A stretch of DNA of 55,277 bases from RGIG4140 sp045614025 (GCA_045614025.1 JAZLCE010000011.1:1-55277), one strand, 5' to 3'. Counted from the stretch's first letter, positions 7,453-16,743 are shown. The notes: a model not told the origin generated them from the letters alone. Numbers and translations are program-made.

Positions 7453-7794
7453 GTGAAAAAAGTATTCGCAATGTTATTTGTGATGCTTCTTTTGCAAGGG
7501 TGTGTGAGTGCTCCGAGGGCTCCTTTTGTGCCATCAACAGGAGGTATTGTTACAGGTGTTAAAGCACCTTTAACAATAAACTTTGATAAGCAAAAACTTA
7601 TAAAAACATATGGGGAAGCATCAACCATTCATGTTGCATATTATATTTTAAGTTTTGCGATAGGAGATGCTTCTTTGAAAAAAGCTCTTAAAGACGGTTT
7701 ATTGGAAAATGCTGCTTATGTAGATTATGAATGGGCTAGTGTTTTTGGTATGTTTGGAAAACTTACTATCAAAGCCTATGGGCTGGAAAAATAG
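7453..7794 (+). CDS. TRL-like family lipoprotein 2
   Basis: 113 residues, GTG start two bases after the upstream paralogue, with GGAG overlapping the end of that gene, so translation is probably coupled. Lipobox LQGC (Cys17). It shares with its neighbour the segments P.TGGI.TG.KAPL, GDASLKKALKDG, and a C-terminal DY.WASVFG.FGKLTIKAYG. Sequence divergence between the two is large, so the duplication is old. Function unknown; envelope location inferred from the lipobox. Confidence 0.78.
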   Translation: MKKVFAMLFVMLLLQGCVSAPRAPFVPSTGGIVTGVKAPLTINFDKQKLIKTYGEASTIHVAYYILSFAIGDASLKKALKDGLLENAAYVDYEWASVFGMFGKLTIKAYGLEK

Positions 7795-7811
7795 AAAGAA
7801 GAATAACAAAT

Positions 7812-7853
7812 AACAAAAAAGGGAAAGAACTTTTAGTCTTTCCCTTTTTTGTT
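7812..7853 (+). terminator. Terminator of the TRL lipoprotein pair
   Basis: Arms AACAAAAAAGGGAAAGA and TCTTTCCCTTTTTTGTT, 17 bp perfect with an 8-base loop and U-rich 3' arm, 15 bases after the stop codon. Confidence 0.9.
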
Positions 7854-8043
7854 ATTATAGTATTTGTTTAATTTATAAGTTACCAAAATCTTTACTGGAT
7901 GGACGGTGGTGGCATGAGGGGAAGGTATTTGAGTTAGAAATAAATTATTTAATGCTATATTAAGATTTCATCTTGCAAAAAAAATAACATAAGTTTATCC
8001 TCGTTAAATGAGTTTAAGATAGTAAGGTTTATGGGGATAAATT

Positions 8044-8154
8044 ATGAAAAAAGGGTTTATTTTGCTTAATAAATTTAAGAAAGGTAAATTTTTTTATATT
8101 CTTTCTTTGGCTATGGTGTTTTTCTTTCTTTCTTTCTTTCTCCAATCTTATTGA
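8044..8154 (+). CDS. Signal-anchor leader ORF, out of frame with the GT6 gene
   Basis: 36 codons with a GGGGAT ribosome site: basic N-terminus (KK...KFKKGK) then a single hydrophobic helix (FYILSLAMVFFFLSFFL), then TGA. The TGA overlaps the TTG from which the glycosyltransferase frame can start (TTGA). The frame changes inside a TTTC tetranucleotide tract. One extra TTTC unit would join this anchor to the glycosyltransferase as a type II membrane protein. Most likely the 5' end of the same gene in an out-of-frame phase. Confidence 0.65.
   Translation: MKKGFILLNKFKKGKFFYILSLAMVFFFLSFFLQSY
8121..8140 (+). repeat. TTTC tetranucleotide tract (five perfect units)
   Basis: Five tandem TTTC units within the coding start of the glycosyltransferase locus. 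Gain of one unit (or loss of two) fuses the leader ORF with the GT6 frame. Such tracts mediate slipped-strand phase variation in other bacteria. Confidence 0.85.
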
Positions 8155-9344
8155 ATACTGAATTTTTTCAATCAAAACAACTTATTGAATCTGTTGATAA
8201 AAAAACGCCGAAGAGTTTAAATATCATTGTAAGACATCCAATTTGGGAGGATACCCTTTCGTTTTCGGATGATGGAAAGTATGTTAAACGCTCTTCTAGA
8301 GAGGAACGCGCTGAAGTTTTGCTCTTTGAACCCCAAAACAAGCTTATTTTAAAATGGGCGGAGTATGGCAAAGAACTATTTTTATATGATTCGTCTTTGA
8401 TGCGATATGTTTATTATATTGATAAAGACAAGCAATTAGAGGGATTATATCAAGATATTCCTGGTATTAAAGGAACTGGTGAAATTTTAGATGTTAGCAA
8501 GAATAATGTGTTACTTAAAGATAAAAATGGGTTAAAACGTTTTTTTAAAAAAGAGGGGAAGTGGGAGTTGGTTCAAGAATCAAATGTTTCATATACAACC
8601 CCTAAAAAAATTGCCATACTTTATATTTCAACGGGAAGGTATATTGTTTTTTGGGAAAATTTTTATAAATCCATGGAAAAATATTTTTTGCCCAAACACA
8701 ATAAAACTTATTTCTTATTCACCGACCATGATGATTTAAAAGTGGGTAAAAATGTTGTTAAAATTCATCAAGACCAACTTCCTTGGCCGTATGTGACCAT
8801 GAAAAGATATCACTTTTTTGATGCGATCAAAGAAACACTTAAAGAATTTGATTATATTTATTTCTTAAATGGTGATGCAAAACCCGTTCGACCAATTAAT
8901 GAAGAAATTTTTCCAACAGAAGAACAAAAAATTATGGTTACTATGCATTCTTGGTATTATTTGGAAAATAAAAATGATTATCCTTATGACCGCAATTCAA
9001 AATCCAAAAGTTATATTCCTTATGATGAAGGAAAGTTTTATATTACAGGAGCTTTTAATGGGGGAACAAGTCAAGGATTTTTAGAAATGACCTCTATTAT
9101 AAAAGAATGGACAGATACGGATATTAAGAATGATGTTATTCCTTTATGGCATGATGAAAGCATGATTAATAAATATTTGTTCACATATTTTAATCAACAA
9201 AACCCTTTGATTTTATTTCCAGAATATGTGATCAGCGAACCGTATGTTTATGAGGCAAGTTTTGAATTTCCAAATTTTAAAATGATGTTGGTGAATAAGA
9301 ATAAAGAAGGTGGACGCAACTTTTTAAGAGGGATAACACCATAA
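8151..9344 (+). CDS. GT6-family glycosyltransferase (ABO/alpha-1,3-Gal/GalNAc transferase type)
   Basis: 397 residues from a TTG. Residues ~150-397 align with glycosyltransferase family 6: PWPYVTMKRYHFF, FDYIYFLNGDAKP, YIPYDEGKFYITGAFNGGT, WHDESMINKYL and FPEY. The metal-binding DXD of animal enzymes, NXN in described bacterial ones, reads N240-G241-D242. GT6 enzymes add alpha-1,3-linked Gal or GalNAc to fucosylated or plain galactosides, so a surface glycan mimicking host antigens is plausible. Residues ~28-80 form a separate module (HP.W..TL ... KLILKW..YGKELFLYD) also found in the sulfotransferase at 49408. The true start may lie in the upstream anchor ORF if the TTTC tract is in phase. 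Confidence 0.88.
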   Translation: MNTEFFQSKQLIESVDKKTPKSLNIIVRHPIWEDTLSFSDDGKYVKRSSREERAEVLLFEPQNKLILKWAEYGKELFLYDSSLMRYVYYIDKDKQLEGLYQDIPGIKGTGEILDVSKNNVLLKDKNGLKRFFKKEGKWELVQESNVSYTTPKKIAILYISTGRYIVFWENFYKSMEKYFLPKHNKTYFLFTDHDDLKVGKNVVKIHQDQLPWPYVTMKRYHFFDAIKETLKEFDYIYFLNGDAKPVRPINEEIFPTEEQKIMVTMHSWYYLENKNDYPYDRNSKSKSYIPYDEGKFYITGAFNGGTSQGFLEMTSIIKEWTDTDIKNDVIPLWHDESMINKYLFTYFNQQNPLILFPEYVISEPYVYEASFEFPNFKMMLVNKNKEGGRNFLRGITP

Positions 9345-9374
9345 AAATATTTTTATTTAATATTTTTCTCATAA

Positions 9375-9406
9375 TAAAAAACCACCGAGAAATCGGTGGC
9401 TTTTTT
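9375..9406. terminator. Bidirectional terminator between GT6 gene and leuS
   Basis: CCACCGA-GAAA-TCGGTGG hairpin flanked by A-run and T-run; serves both convergent genes. Confidence 0.9.
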
Positions 9407-9419
9407 ATTGCTTTTATCG

Positions 9420-11843
9420 TTATTTAATCACGATGCTGACCAATTTGTTTGGCACATAGATTGTTTTAACGATTTCATGACCTTCTGTATAGCTTGTGAC
9501 TTCTTTTAAGGCCATTTCTTCGATGGTTTCTTTCGCAGTATCTGGTGAAACTTCAAGTTTTGCACGCACTTTTCCGTTTACTTGAACAACAATCACTTTA
9601 TCTTTATTTTGAAGCACTTGTTCATCAAAAGCTGGCCATTGTTCTTTGAAAACAGACTCTTTATGACCTAAAGATTCCCAAAGTTCTTCGCTAAAGTGTG
9701 GCGCAAATGGAGCCAAAACGGTTACAAATGAATCTAAACATTCTTTTAAGAAGGCTTTATTGATTGGGCCTTGCATATATTGATTCAATGCGTTTAAATA
9801 TTCCATAATTCTTGCCAATGAAGTGTTGAATTGGAACAAGTCAACATCATGTGTAATCGCTTTGATAGAGGCATGGCGCACATAGTTCAAGTCTTTTTCA
9901 GCTTTGCCCATTTCGGTTATATCATTTTGAGCTTCTTCAAATTTTTCAAACAAGGCTTCGATACGCTTTGTGAATCTTGCAATAGCTTCAATACCCGCAT
10001 CACTCCATGGACCGCCTTCTGTATAAGCAAATGCAAATTCAAGATACATACGCAACACATCTGATCCAAATTTTTGAATATAACCATCTGGATTAATTGT
10101 GTTTCCTTTAGATTTGCTCATTTTTTGACCATCTGGGCCCAAAATCATACCTTGGTGAACCAATGATTTGAATGGTTCATCAAAGTTTAAATAACCCATG
10201 TCGCGCAAAGCTTTTGTGAAAAATCTGGCATAAAGCAAGTGCATTGTGGCATGTTCTTGACCACCAACATATTTATCAACTGGAAGCATTTGGTTGATTT
10301 TTTCTTTATTAAAGGCTTCTTTATCATTTTTATTATCAGGGAAACGCAAGAAATACCATGAAGAATCAACAAATGTATCCATTGTGTCTGGATCGCGTTG
10401 AGCTTTGGCGCCACATTTTGGACAAGTGACGTTCATAAATTCTTCTGAACGGGCGAGTGGAGATTTGCCATCTGGTCTGAATTCCACATTATATGGTAAT
10501 TTAACAGGCAAATCTTTTTCTGGAACAGCTACAGCACCGCATTTTTCGCAGTGAATAACTGGAATTGGAGCTCCCCAATAGCGTTGTCTTGAAATCAACC
10601 AGTCGCGCAAACGGAACATTGTTGTTAACTTGCCTTTTTCATCTTTTGCAAGTTTTTCAACGATTTTAACAATGGCTTCTTTTGTTGAAAGACCCGTGAA
10701 TTCAGCACTATCTGTTAAAATACCATGTTCGCAAAATGGAAGAGGTTGCGCTTCGTTATTCTTATCATTAATCACGCGTTTGATTGGCAAATTATATTTC
10801 GTTGCAAAATCAAAGTCGCGTTCATCATGAGCAGGAACAGCCATCACAAAGCCCGTGCCATATGAAGCGATTACATAATCTGCCACCCAAACAGGAACTT
10901 TTTCCCCGTTAACAGGGTTTGTGGCATAGGACCCAGTGAACACCCCAGTGCGTTCACGTTCTGTTGATAAACGATCAATTTCTTTAACTTTAGCAGCTTG
11001 TTCTAAATAAGCTTCAACAGCTTTCTTTTGTTCTGGTTTTGTTAAAGAGGCAACGGCTTCATGTTCTGGCGCAATCACAACATAGCTTAAGCCGAACAAT
11101 GTATCTGCTCTGGTTGTAAAGGCTTCTAATTCAAGGCCGTTATCAATTTCAAATTTTAATAAAGAACCCGTTGATTTGCCAATCCAGTTTTTTTGAATTT
11201 TCTTGGTTTTTTCTGGCCAATCAAGAGAATCAATATCTTTTAAAAGTTCATCAGCATATTCTGTGATCTTAAAGAACCATTGTTTCATCTTGCGTTGAGA
11301 AACTTCGGATTTGCATCGTTCACATTTGCCATCAACAACTTGTTCATTGGCTAAAACTGTTTGACAGCTTGGGCACCAGTTTACAGGAGCTTCTTTTTGA
11401 TAGGCCAAGCCTTTTTCATAAAGTTTTAAGAAAATCCATTGTGTCCATTTATAATATTCTTCATCACAAGTGGAAAGGAAATAGCTTAAATCATAGCTGC
11501 CACCCAAGTTTTTATATTGTTCAAGCATTGTTTTAATGCTGGCGTTTGTGGAATCTTTTGGATGGATACCTGTTTTAATGGCATAGTTTTCAGCTGGCAA
11601 CCCAAAGGCATCAAACCCTTGTGGGTGAAACACATTGAATCCTTGCATTTTTTTGAAACGAGCCCAGGTATCTGTTACCCCATAGTTATACCAGTGACCG
11701 CAGTGTAGATTGGCAGCAGATGGATAAGAAAACATTTCTAAACAATAGAGTTTTTTATCCATTTTTGATTCATCAAAGCGGTATAACCCTTCTTTTTCCC
11801 ATTTGGCTTGCCATTTTTCATCAACACTTTTTGAATATTTCAT
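9420..11843 (-). CDS. leuS: Leucyl-tRNA synthetase
   Basis: 807-residue cytoplasmic class I synthetase that charges tRNA-Leu. The HIGH signature appears as HCGH (47-50), and KMSKS at about 573-577 within GQKMSKSKGN. The zinc module CPSC...CERC and the editing domain with TTRADTLFG and AVPAHDERDFDF are intact. The C-terminal VQVNGKVRAKLEV segment, which contacts tRNA, is complete. At 807 residues it is shorter than the ~860 usual in proteobacteria and nearer Firmicutes-type enzymes, so an old transfer is possible (inference). TTGACT and TATGAT boxes lie upstream. Confidence 0.97.
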   Translation of the reverse strand: MKYSKSVDEKWQAKWEKEGLYRFDESKMDKKLYCLEMFSYPSAANLHCGHWYNYGVTDTWARFKKMQGFNVFHPQGFDAFGLPAENYAIKTGIHPKDSTNASIKTMLEQYKNLGGSYDLSYFLSTCDEEYYKWTQWIFLKLYEKGLAYQKEAPVNWCPSCQTVLANEQVVDGKCERCKSEVSQRKMKQWFFKITEYADELLKDIDSLDWPEKTKKIQKNWIGKSTGSLLKFEIDNGLELEAFTTRADTLFGLSYVVIAPEHEAVASLTKPEQKKAVEAYLEQAAKVKEIDRLSTERERTGVFTGSYATNPVNGEKVPVWVADYVIASYGTGFVMAVPAHDERDFDFATKYNLPIKRVINDKNNEAQPLPFCEHGILTDSAEFTGLSTKEAIVKIVEKLAKDEKGKLTTMFRLRDWLISRQRYWGAPIPVIHCEKCGAVAVPEKDLPVKLPYNVEFRPDGKSPLARSEEFMNVTCPKCGAKAQRDPDTMDTFVDSSWYFLRFPDNKNDKEAFNKEKINQMLPVDKYVGGQEHATMHLLYARFFTKALRDMGYLNFDEPFKSLVHQGMILGPDGQKMSKSKGNTINPDGYIQKFGSDVLRMYLEFAFAYTEGGPWSDAGIEAIARFTKRIEALFEKFEEAQNDITEMGKAEKDLNYVRHASIKAITHDVDLFQFNTSLARIMEYLNALNQYMQGPINKAFLKECLDSFVTVLAPFAPHFSEELWESLGHKESVFKEQWPAFDEQVLQNKDKVIVVQVNGKVRAKLEVSPDTAKETIEEMALKEVTSYTEGHEIVKTIYVPNKLVSIVIK

Positions 11844-11895
11844 AAGACCTCTCGTTTTGATAAGTTAAATTTTAATTTTTTGTTTTAATTCAAAT

Positions 11896-11924
11896 ATCAT
11901 AAGCTAAAACCCACTAAAAGTCAA
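11896..11924 (-). promoter_or_regulatory. Promoter of leuS
   Basis: On the minus strand TTGACT, 17-base spacer, TATGAT, about 50 bases before the leuS ATG. Confidence 0.65.
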
Positions 11925-11944
11925 AGATAAAAAATTATTTTTCT

Positions 11945-14737
11945 TTATCCTTTGCTTAAAATCTTTTTAAGGTATTTGCCTGTGTAACTTCTTGTTACTT
12001 CGGCAACTTCTTCAGGGGTTCCCGTTGCAACAACTTCGCCACCTCCATCGCCACCTTCTGGACCCATATCAATGATATAATCAGCTGTTTTAATCACATC
12101 TAAATTATGTTCAATCACAACAACGGTGTTGCCTTGTTCCACAAGCGCATGCAAAACTTCCAAAAGTTTTTGAACATCAGCAAAATGAAGCCCGGTTGTT
12201 GGTTCATCCAAGATATAAAGGGTTTTGCCAGTGCTTTTTCTTGCCAATTCCTTTGAAAGTTTAATGCGTTGCGCTTCGCCACCAGACAAAGTGACCGCCG
12301 ACTGACCAAGCGAAATATAGCCTAAGCCAACTTTTTTTAACAGAGCGCATTTATCTTTAATTGAAGGGATATGATCAAAGAATTCGGATGCTTCATCCAC
12401 CGTCATTTCAAGAACATCTGCAATTGATTTATCTTTATAGGTGATTTCCAGCGTTTCTTTATTATATCTTTTTCCTTTACAAGTATCGCAAGCAACATAA
12501 ACATCCGGCAAGAAGTGCATTTCAATTTTAATCACCCCATCGCCTGAACAAGATTCACAGCGACCACCTTTCACATTAAAGGAAAAACGACCAGCTTTAT
12601 ACCCTCTGACCTTTGCTTCAGGGAGCCCTGCAAACCAATCACGGATTGTTGAAAACATGCCGGTATAAGTGGCTGGGTTAGAGCGCGGTGTTCTGCCAAT
12701 AGGGCTTTGATCAATATCAATAATTTTATCAATAAATCCCATGCCTTGAATGCGCGTGTATGGCCCAGGGGTATCACTTGAATGATTTAAAAGTTTGTTT
12801 AAGCCTTTATAAAGCGTTTCAATCACAAGAGAGGACTTGCCACCCCCTGAAACACCCGTAACGCAAGTAAACGTTCCTAAAGGAATTTTAACATCAACAT
12901 TTTTTAAATTATTTACTGAAGCGCCATGAATTTCAATGAATTTGCCATTTCCAGTGCGTCTTGTTTTTGGAATGATGATTTTGCGCATGCCAGATAAGAA
13001 TTGCCCTGTGGTTGAAATGGGGTTATCCATGATTTCTTTTGGCGTTCCTTGAGCCACGATATGGCCCCCATGACGGCCAGCTTCTGGACCAATGTCAAGC
13101 ACATAGTCGGCAGCTTTAATGGCATCTTCATCATGCTCAACAACAATCACCGTGTTGCCAAGGTTTTTAAGATGAATAAGCGTTTCTAATAACTTATCAT
13201 TATCGCGTTGATGAAGGCCGATGGAGGGTTCATCTAAAACATAAAGAACGCCCGTTAACCCAGAGCCGATTTGGCTGGCAAGACGAATGCGTTGAGATTC
13301 ACCGCCAGAAAGCGTTCCACTCATACGGTCAAGCGATAAATAGCCAAGGCCAACGTTGTTTAAGAAAGAAAGTCTATCATTAATTTCTTTTAAAATTCTT
13401 GTGGCGATGGCTTGTTTTTTAGGAGAAAGGTTTTCATAGATTTTTGAAAACCAGTCTTTGGCTTCTTGAATGGAGGTGTGTGTTGCCTCGGAAATGTTTT
13501 TGCCCATGATTTTAACGGCGAGCGCTTCTTCGCGCAAGCGTTGGCCATGGCAACTTTCGCACACAGAGTTTGATTGATATTTTGAAAGTTCTTCGCGCAT
13601 CCAATCAGAATTTGTTTCCATAAAACGGCGTTCCATGTTGGGGATTACGCCTTCAAAGGTGCGCACTTTTCCTTTCATGCCATATAAAATGCCCTGTTTC
13701 ACTTCTTCTGGTAATTTCACCCATGGCGTATCAATATCCACTTGAACATTTTGAAGCATTGTTTTTAAAATGGTATCATACCATTGAAACATTTCACCGT
13801 TTCCATTGCTCCATGGCTTAATGGCGCCTTGACGAATGGATTTCATTGGATCTGGGATCACTTTTTCTGGATCAATATAAAGTTTAAAACCAAGACCAGC
13901 GCAAACAGGGCAGGCTCCTTGTGGATTGTTAAATGAAAATAATGAAGGTTCTAAATCTTTAATGGTGAAACCACTGACAGGGCAAGAAAATTTTTCAGAA
14001 TAAAGCTTTTCTTCTTTGGTATCATTATTTTGAACAACAATTAAGCCATCAGCAAGGAGCAGCGCTTTTTCAACAGATTGCGCTAATCTTGACTCAATGC
14101 CTTCTTTAATCACAATGCGATCGACTACAACGCTGATGGTTTGTTTTTTGTTTTTATCCAACTCTGGGGTTTCTTCAATCGGATACATTTGCCCATTAAT
14201 TTGAAGACGAGCAAACCCTTTTTTTTGCCATTCGGCAATTTCTTTTTTATATTCGCCTTTGCGATCTCTGACAACGGGAGCTAAAATTAAAAGTTTGGTC
14301 CCTTCAGGTTCTTTTAAGATGGTTTCTGTGATTTGAGAGGCACTTTGCGCTTCAATTGGCAACCCCGTTGCAGGGGAATATGGCGTTCCAACTCTGGCCC
14401 ATAAAAGGCGCATGTAATCATAAATTTCTGTGATGGTGCCAACCGTTGATCTTGGGTTTTTAGCCGTTGTTTTTTGTTCAATTGAAATGGCAGGAGAAAG
14501 CCCTTCAATTGAATCCACGTCTGGTTTTTTCATTAAATCCAAAAATTGGCGCGCATAAGCTGATAAACTTTCCACATAGCGACGTTGGCCTTCGGCATAG
14601 ATGGTATCAAATGCCAAAGAGGATTTGCCAGAGCCAGAAAGCCCCGTGATCACAACCAATTGGTTTTTAGGAATATCCACATCAATATTTTTAAGATTAT
14701 GCTCTTTTGCACCGCGAATGGAAATGAATTTTTGCAT
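11945..14737 (-). CDS. uvrA: Excinuclease ABC subunit A
   Basis: 930 residues, normal length. UvrA is the damage-sensing ATPase of nucleotide excision repair; it loads UvrB on lesions. Two ABC ATPase halves are visible. The first Walker A is GLSGSGKSS (residues ~32-40), the second GVSGGGKSS near 630, with a Gly where Ser is usual. ABC signatures LSGGE occur twice, as do VLDEP/ILDEP Walker B motifs. Zinc modules include CPVC, CESC and CESC...CDTC. The start has AGGAG at good spacing. No SOS operator was recognised by eye. Confidence 0.97.
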   Translation of the reverse strand: MQKFISIRGAKEHNLKNIDVDIPKNQLVVITGLSGSGKSSLAFDTIYAEGQRRYVESLSAYARQFLDLMKKPDVDSIEGLSPAISIEQKTTAKNPRSTVGTITEIYDYMRLLWARVGTPYSPATGLPIEAQSASQITETILKEPEGTKLLILAPVVRDRKGEYKKEIAEWQKKGFARLQINGQMYPIEETPELDKNKKQTISVVVDRIVIKEGIESRLAQSVEKALLLADGLIVVQNNDTKEEKLYSEKFSCPVSGFTIKDLEPSLFSFNNPQGACPVCAGLGFKLYIDPEKVIPDPMKSIRQGAIKPWSNGNGEMFQWYDTILKTMLQNVQVDIDTPWVKLPEEVKQGILYGMKGKVRTFEGVIPNMERRFMETNSDWMREELSKYQSNSVCESCHGQRLREEALAVKIMGKNISEATHTSIQEAKDWFSKIYENLSPKKQAIATRILKEINDRLSFLNNVGLGYLSLDRMSGTLSGGESQRIRLASQIGSGLTGVLYVLDEPSIGLHQRDNDKLLETLIHLKNLGNTVIVVEHDEDAIKAADYVLDIGPEAGRHGGHIVAQGTPKEIMDNPISTTGQFLSGMRKIIIPKTRRTGNGKFIEIHGASVNNLKNVDVKIPLGTFTCVTGVSGGGKSSLVIETLYKGLNKLLNHSSDTPGPYTRIQGMGFIDKIIDIDQSPIGRTPRSNPATYTGMFSTIRDWFAGLPEAKVRGYKAGRFSFNVKGGRCESCSGDGVIKIEMHFLPDVYVACDTCKGKRYNKETLEITYKDKSIADVLEMTVDEASEFFDHIPSIKDKCALLKKVGLGYISLGQSAVTLSGGEAQRIKLSKELARKSTGKTLYILDEPTTGLHFADVQKLLEVLHALVEQGNTVVVIEHNLDVIKTADYIIDMGPEGGDGGGEVVATGTPEEVAEVTRSYTGKYLKKILSKG

Positions 14738-14811
14738 TTTCTTTCTCCTAAAAAAATAATGGTGGTTTATTATACCTAAATTTTATATAAAATTCAAATA
14801 CTTTTTTAAAC

Positions 14812-16743
14812 CTATTCTTTTTGTCTGGTTTGCTTTTCTTGGAAAGGATTTCGATTACCTGTATAATATTTTTTAATTGGGTTTAAAATTCTTTCATAAG
14901 CGTTTAATTGCTTGAGTTCATGAATTTTTTTGGGGTTTGCTCCTAATTGAATGAGCTCTGTTTGAATCATTTTAAGGCAAAAAGCCAAACTTGATTTATA
15001 AATGCCCACTTTTAAGCCCCATGATTTATCTCTATTATATCCAAAAACAGGGATCACTCTTCTAGAGCGATCTGGGAAATATTGGCGATAGGCTCTGTTT
15101 TTAGATAGTTTAAAAAGATCAATCACTTTGGATTCATTTTTATCTGGAATTTGAAGAGTTTGACAAATGCTTTTAATATCAATAACTTCAGGCAATTTTT
15201 CTAACATGGATAAATGAATTAATCGATCAACATCCAAGTTTGAAAGACCTAATTTATCTTTTGTTTTATTTAAAAGAACGGGCAGGGCAGCCGTTAACAC
15301 CTTGATGGGATTTTTTTTGGCCGGCGTGTGAACAAACATATTTAATTTTTTCAAACCCCCATCTTTTTGAATCAGATGAAATGTATCTTTTAAATGCTCT
15401 GATAAAACGGCATTAAATTCTTTTTCTGAAAGAGGAGAAAAACTATGAAGATATAAATCTTTTAATGTCCATAAGCTATCAGGTTGTGAAAAACCCATTT
15501 TCTTTTCATTTAAAATGCCGTTTAATGTTTGAAAGGAAACGCCCATATCAAGCAATTTTTGCAAATGAGCATTCACAAAATCTGGCACTGCTTTTTCATA
15601 AATATATAAAGTTTCTTCTGAAGAAAAGCTTTTATAATATAAAAACACAGGCGCTTTGATTTCATTTTTAGGAGCTATTTTTAACATAAACGTATCATTT
15701 AAGCAGTTTTCAACAATAAACTTTTTAAGGCCTGGAATAAAATCCGTTGCTTTACCAAGTTTTTGCGCCAATTGGTTCACAAGCAAGCAAGGGAATTTGG
15801 CGGGCGTTGTTGATTCAAGGGGCGTTTTTGTTTTTTTCTGCACAAAAATTGGATTAAGGCCATGCATTAATAAAAAGTCTTTATTATCTTGGACAAATCT
15901 TTTAATTTTATCTTGATTTAAGCAGATAACTTCTTGCATATTATCTGTTTTAGCTTTGATAAAGATTGGGTTTTCTCCTTCGAAATCTTTTTTAAAGAAT
16001 AAAGTAGCGGTGTTTAAAAACCAATGCATAAAGCTATCTGAAGATTGAGTATCTTTTGAAAAAGAGGAAAGTTCAACCATATCTTTATTAATATCAGGTA
16101 AAGGATTGTTATGAATTGATTTTTGAATAACAGAGTCACTCATGCCAAATGTTTTTCCCCATTTTTCCAATAAGTGAGGGATATTTTCTCTTCGAACGGC
16201 AAGATATTGCCTACTTGCAATTGAGATAAAAAACATTAATGGCTTGATGGCGCCTGATTCATCCATCACTTCTTCTTTTAAAAGCGCTTCAATGGTTTTT
16301 CTTGGTAACAGATGATATTTGAATTTGAAGCTCCTGCCCATTAATGGCGTGATTAAATGATGCAAGGCATAAATTTCTTCTGTTTTAGGCTGATATTTAA
16401 ACCGGTTGAGAACAAAATTAATTCTTTCATTTGATATGCCCATTTGATTAAGCGAAAGTTTATGCGTTGTTAAAAAATAATTTAATGCTTTTTCAACCAA
16501 ATAAAGCGTTAATTTATTTTTGGAATTGAGCGCAATTTTAAAACAAGGGTCTGAACGCGTATATGTTTCATCTAAGCATTTTTCAGTGATAAATTTTAAT
16601 AAGTCTGGACAGTCATCTTTTGAAACACCAAGCCAGCGGTGAAGTTCAGCAATTGGCATATAGGTATTGGGTGCTTTTTCAAAATCACTTAAAGATGCTT
16701 TTTTTGATTCAATTAATTTTAATGTATACGCAGCAGAAGCCAT
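14812..16743 (-). CDS. Unrecognised protein with six ~100-residue repeats (repeat operon gene 4)
   Basis: 643 residues; no known family recognised. After a 26-residue lead it consists of about six divergent units of ~95-105 residues. Each unit is a short helix (L..LA..L), a helix ending FI...CL.DTF/TY, a beta-like variable middle often with DE(S/T)GA, a Y.v.K.A strand, and a helix F...H...L..(L/M)G. Clear units start near TYMPIAELHRWLGV, EIYALHHLITPL, FPCLLVNQLAQKLG and VIDIKSICQTL. It ends in a basic tail. No signal peptide or membrane segment. Last gene of a four-gene operon, 12 bases after its neighbour, with AAAGGAAAA before the ATG; uvrA follows in the same direction. Confidence 0.8.
   Translation of the reverse strand: MASAAYTLKLIESKKASLSDFEKAPNTYMPIAELHRWLGVSKDDCPDLLKFITEKCLDETYTRSDPCFKIALNSKNKLTLYLVEKALNYFLTTHKLSLNQMGISNERINFVLNRFKYQPKTEEIYALHHLITPLMGRSFKFKYHLLPRKTIEALLKEEVMDESGAIKPLMFFISIASRQYLAVRRENIPHLLEKWGKTFGMSDSVIQKSIHNNPLPDINKDMVELSSFSKDTQSSDSFMHWFLNTATLFFKKDFEGENPIFIKAKTDNMQEVICLNQDKIKRFVQDNKDFLLMHGLNPIFVQKKTKTPLESTTPAKFPCLLVNQLAQKLGKATDFIPGLKKFIVENCLNDTFMLKIAPKNEIKAPVFLYYKSFSSEETLYIYEKAVPDFVNAHLQKLLDMGVSFQTLNGILNEKKMGFSQPDSLWTLKDLYLHSFSPLSEKEFNAVLSEHLKDTFHLIQKDGGLKKLNMFVHTPAKKNPIKVLTAALPVLLNKTKDKLGLSNLDVDRLIHLSMLEKLPEVIDIKSICQTLQIPDKNESKVIDLFKLSKNRAYRQYFPDRSRRVIPVFGYNRDKSWGLKVGIYKSSLAFCLKMIQTELIQLGANPKKIHELKQLNAYERILNPIKKYYTGNRNPFQEKQTRQKE

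Noticed and set aside
8152..8154. Selenocysteine or read-through at the TGA before the GT6 gene
   Set aside because: The downstream enzyme is in another frame, so read-through would not reach it; the TTTC tract explains the offset better.
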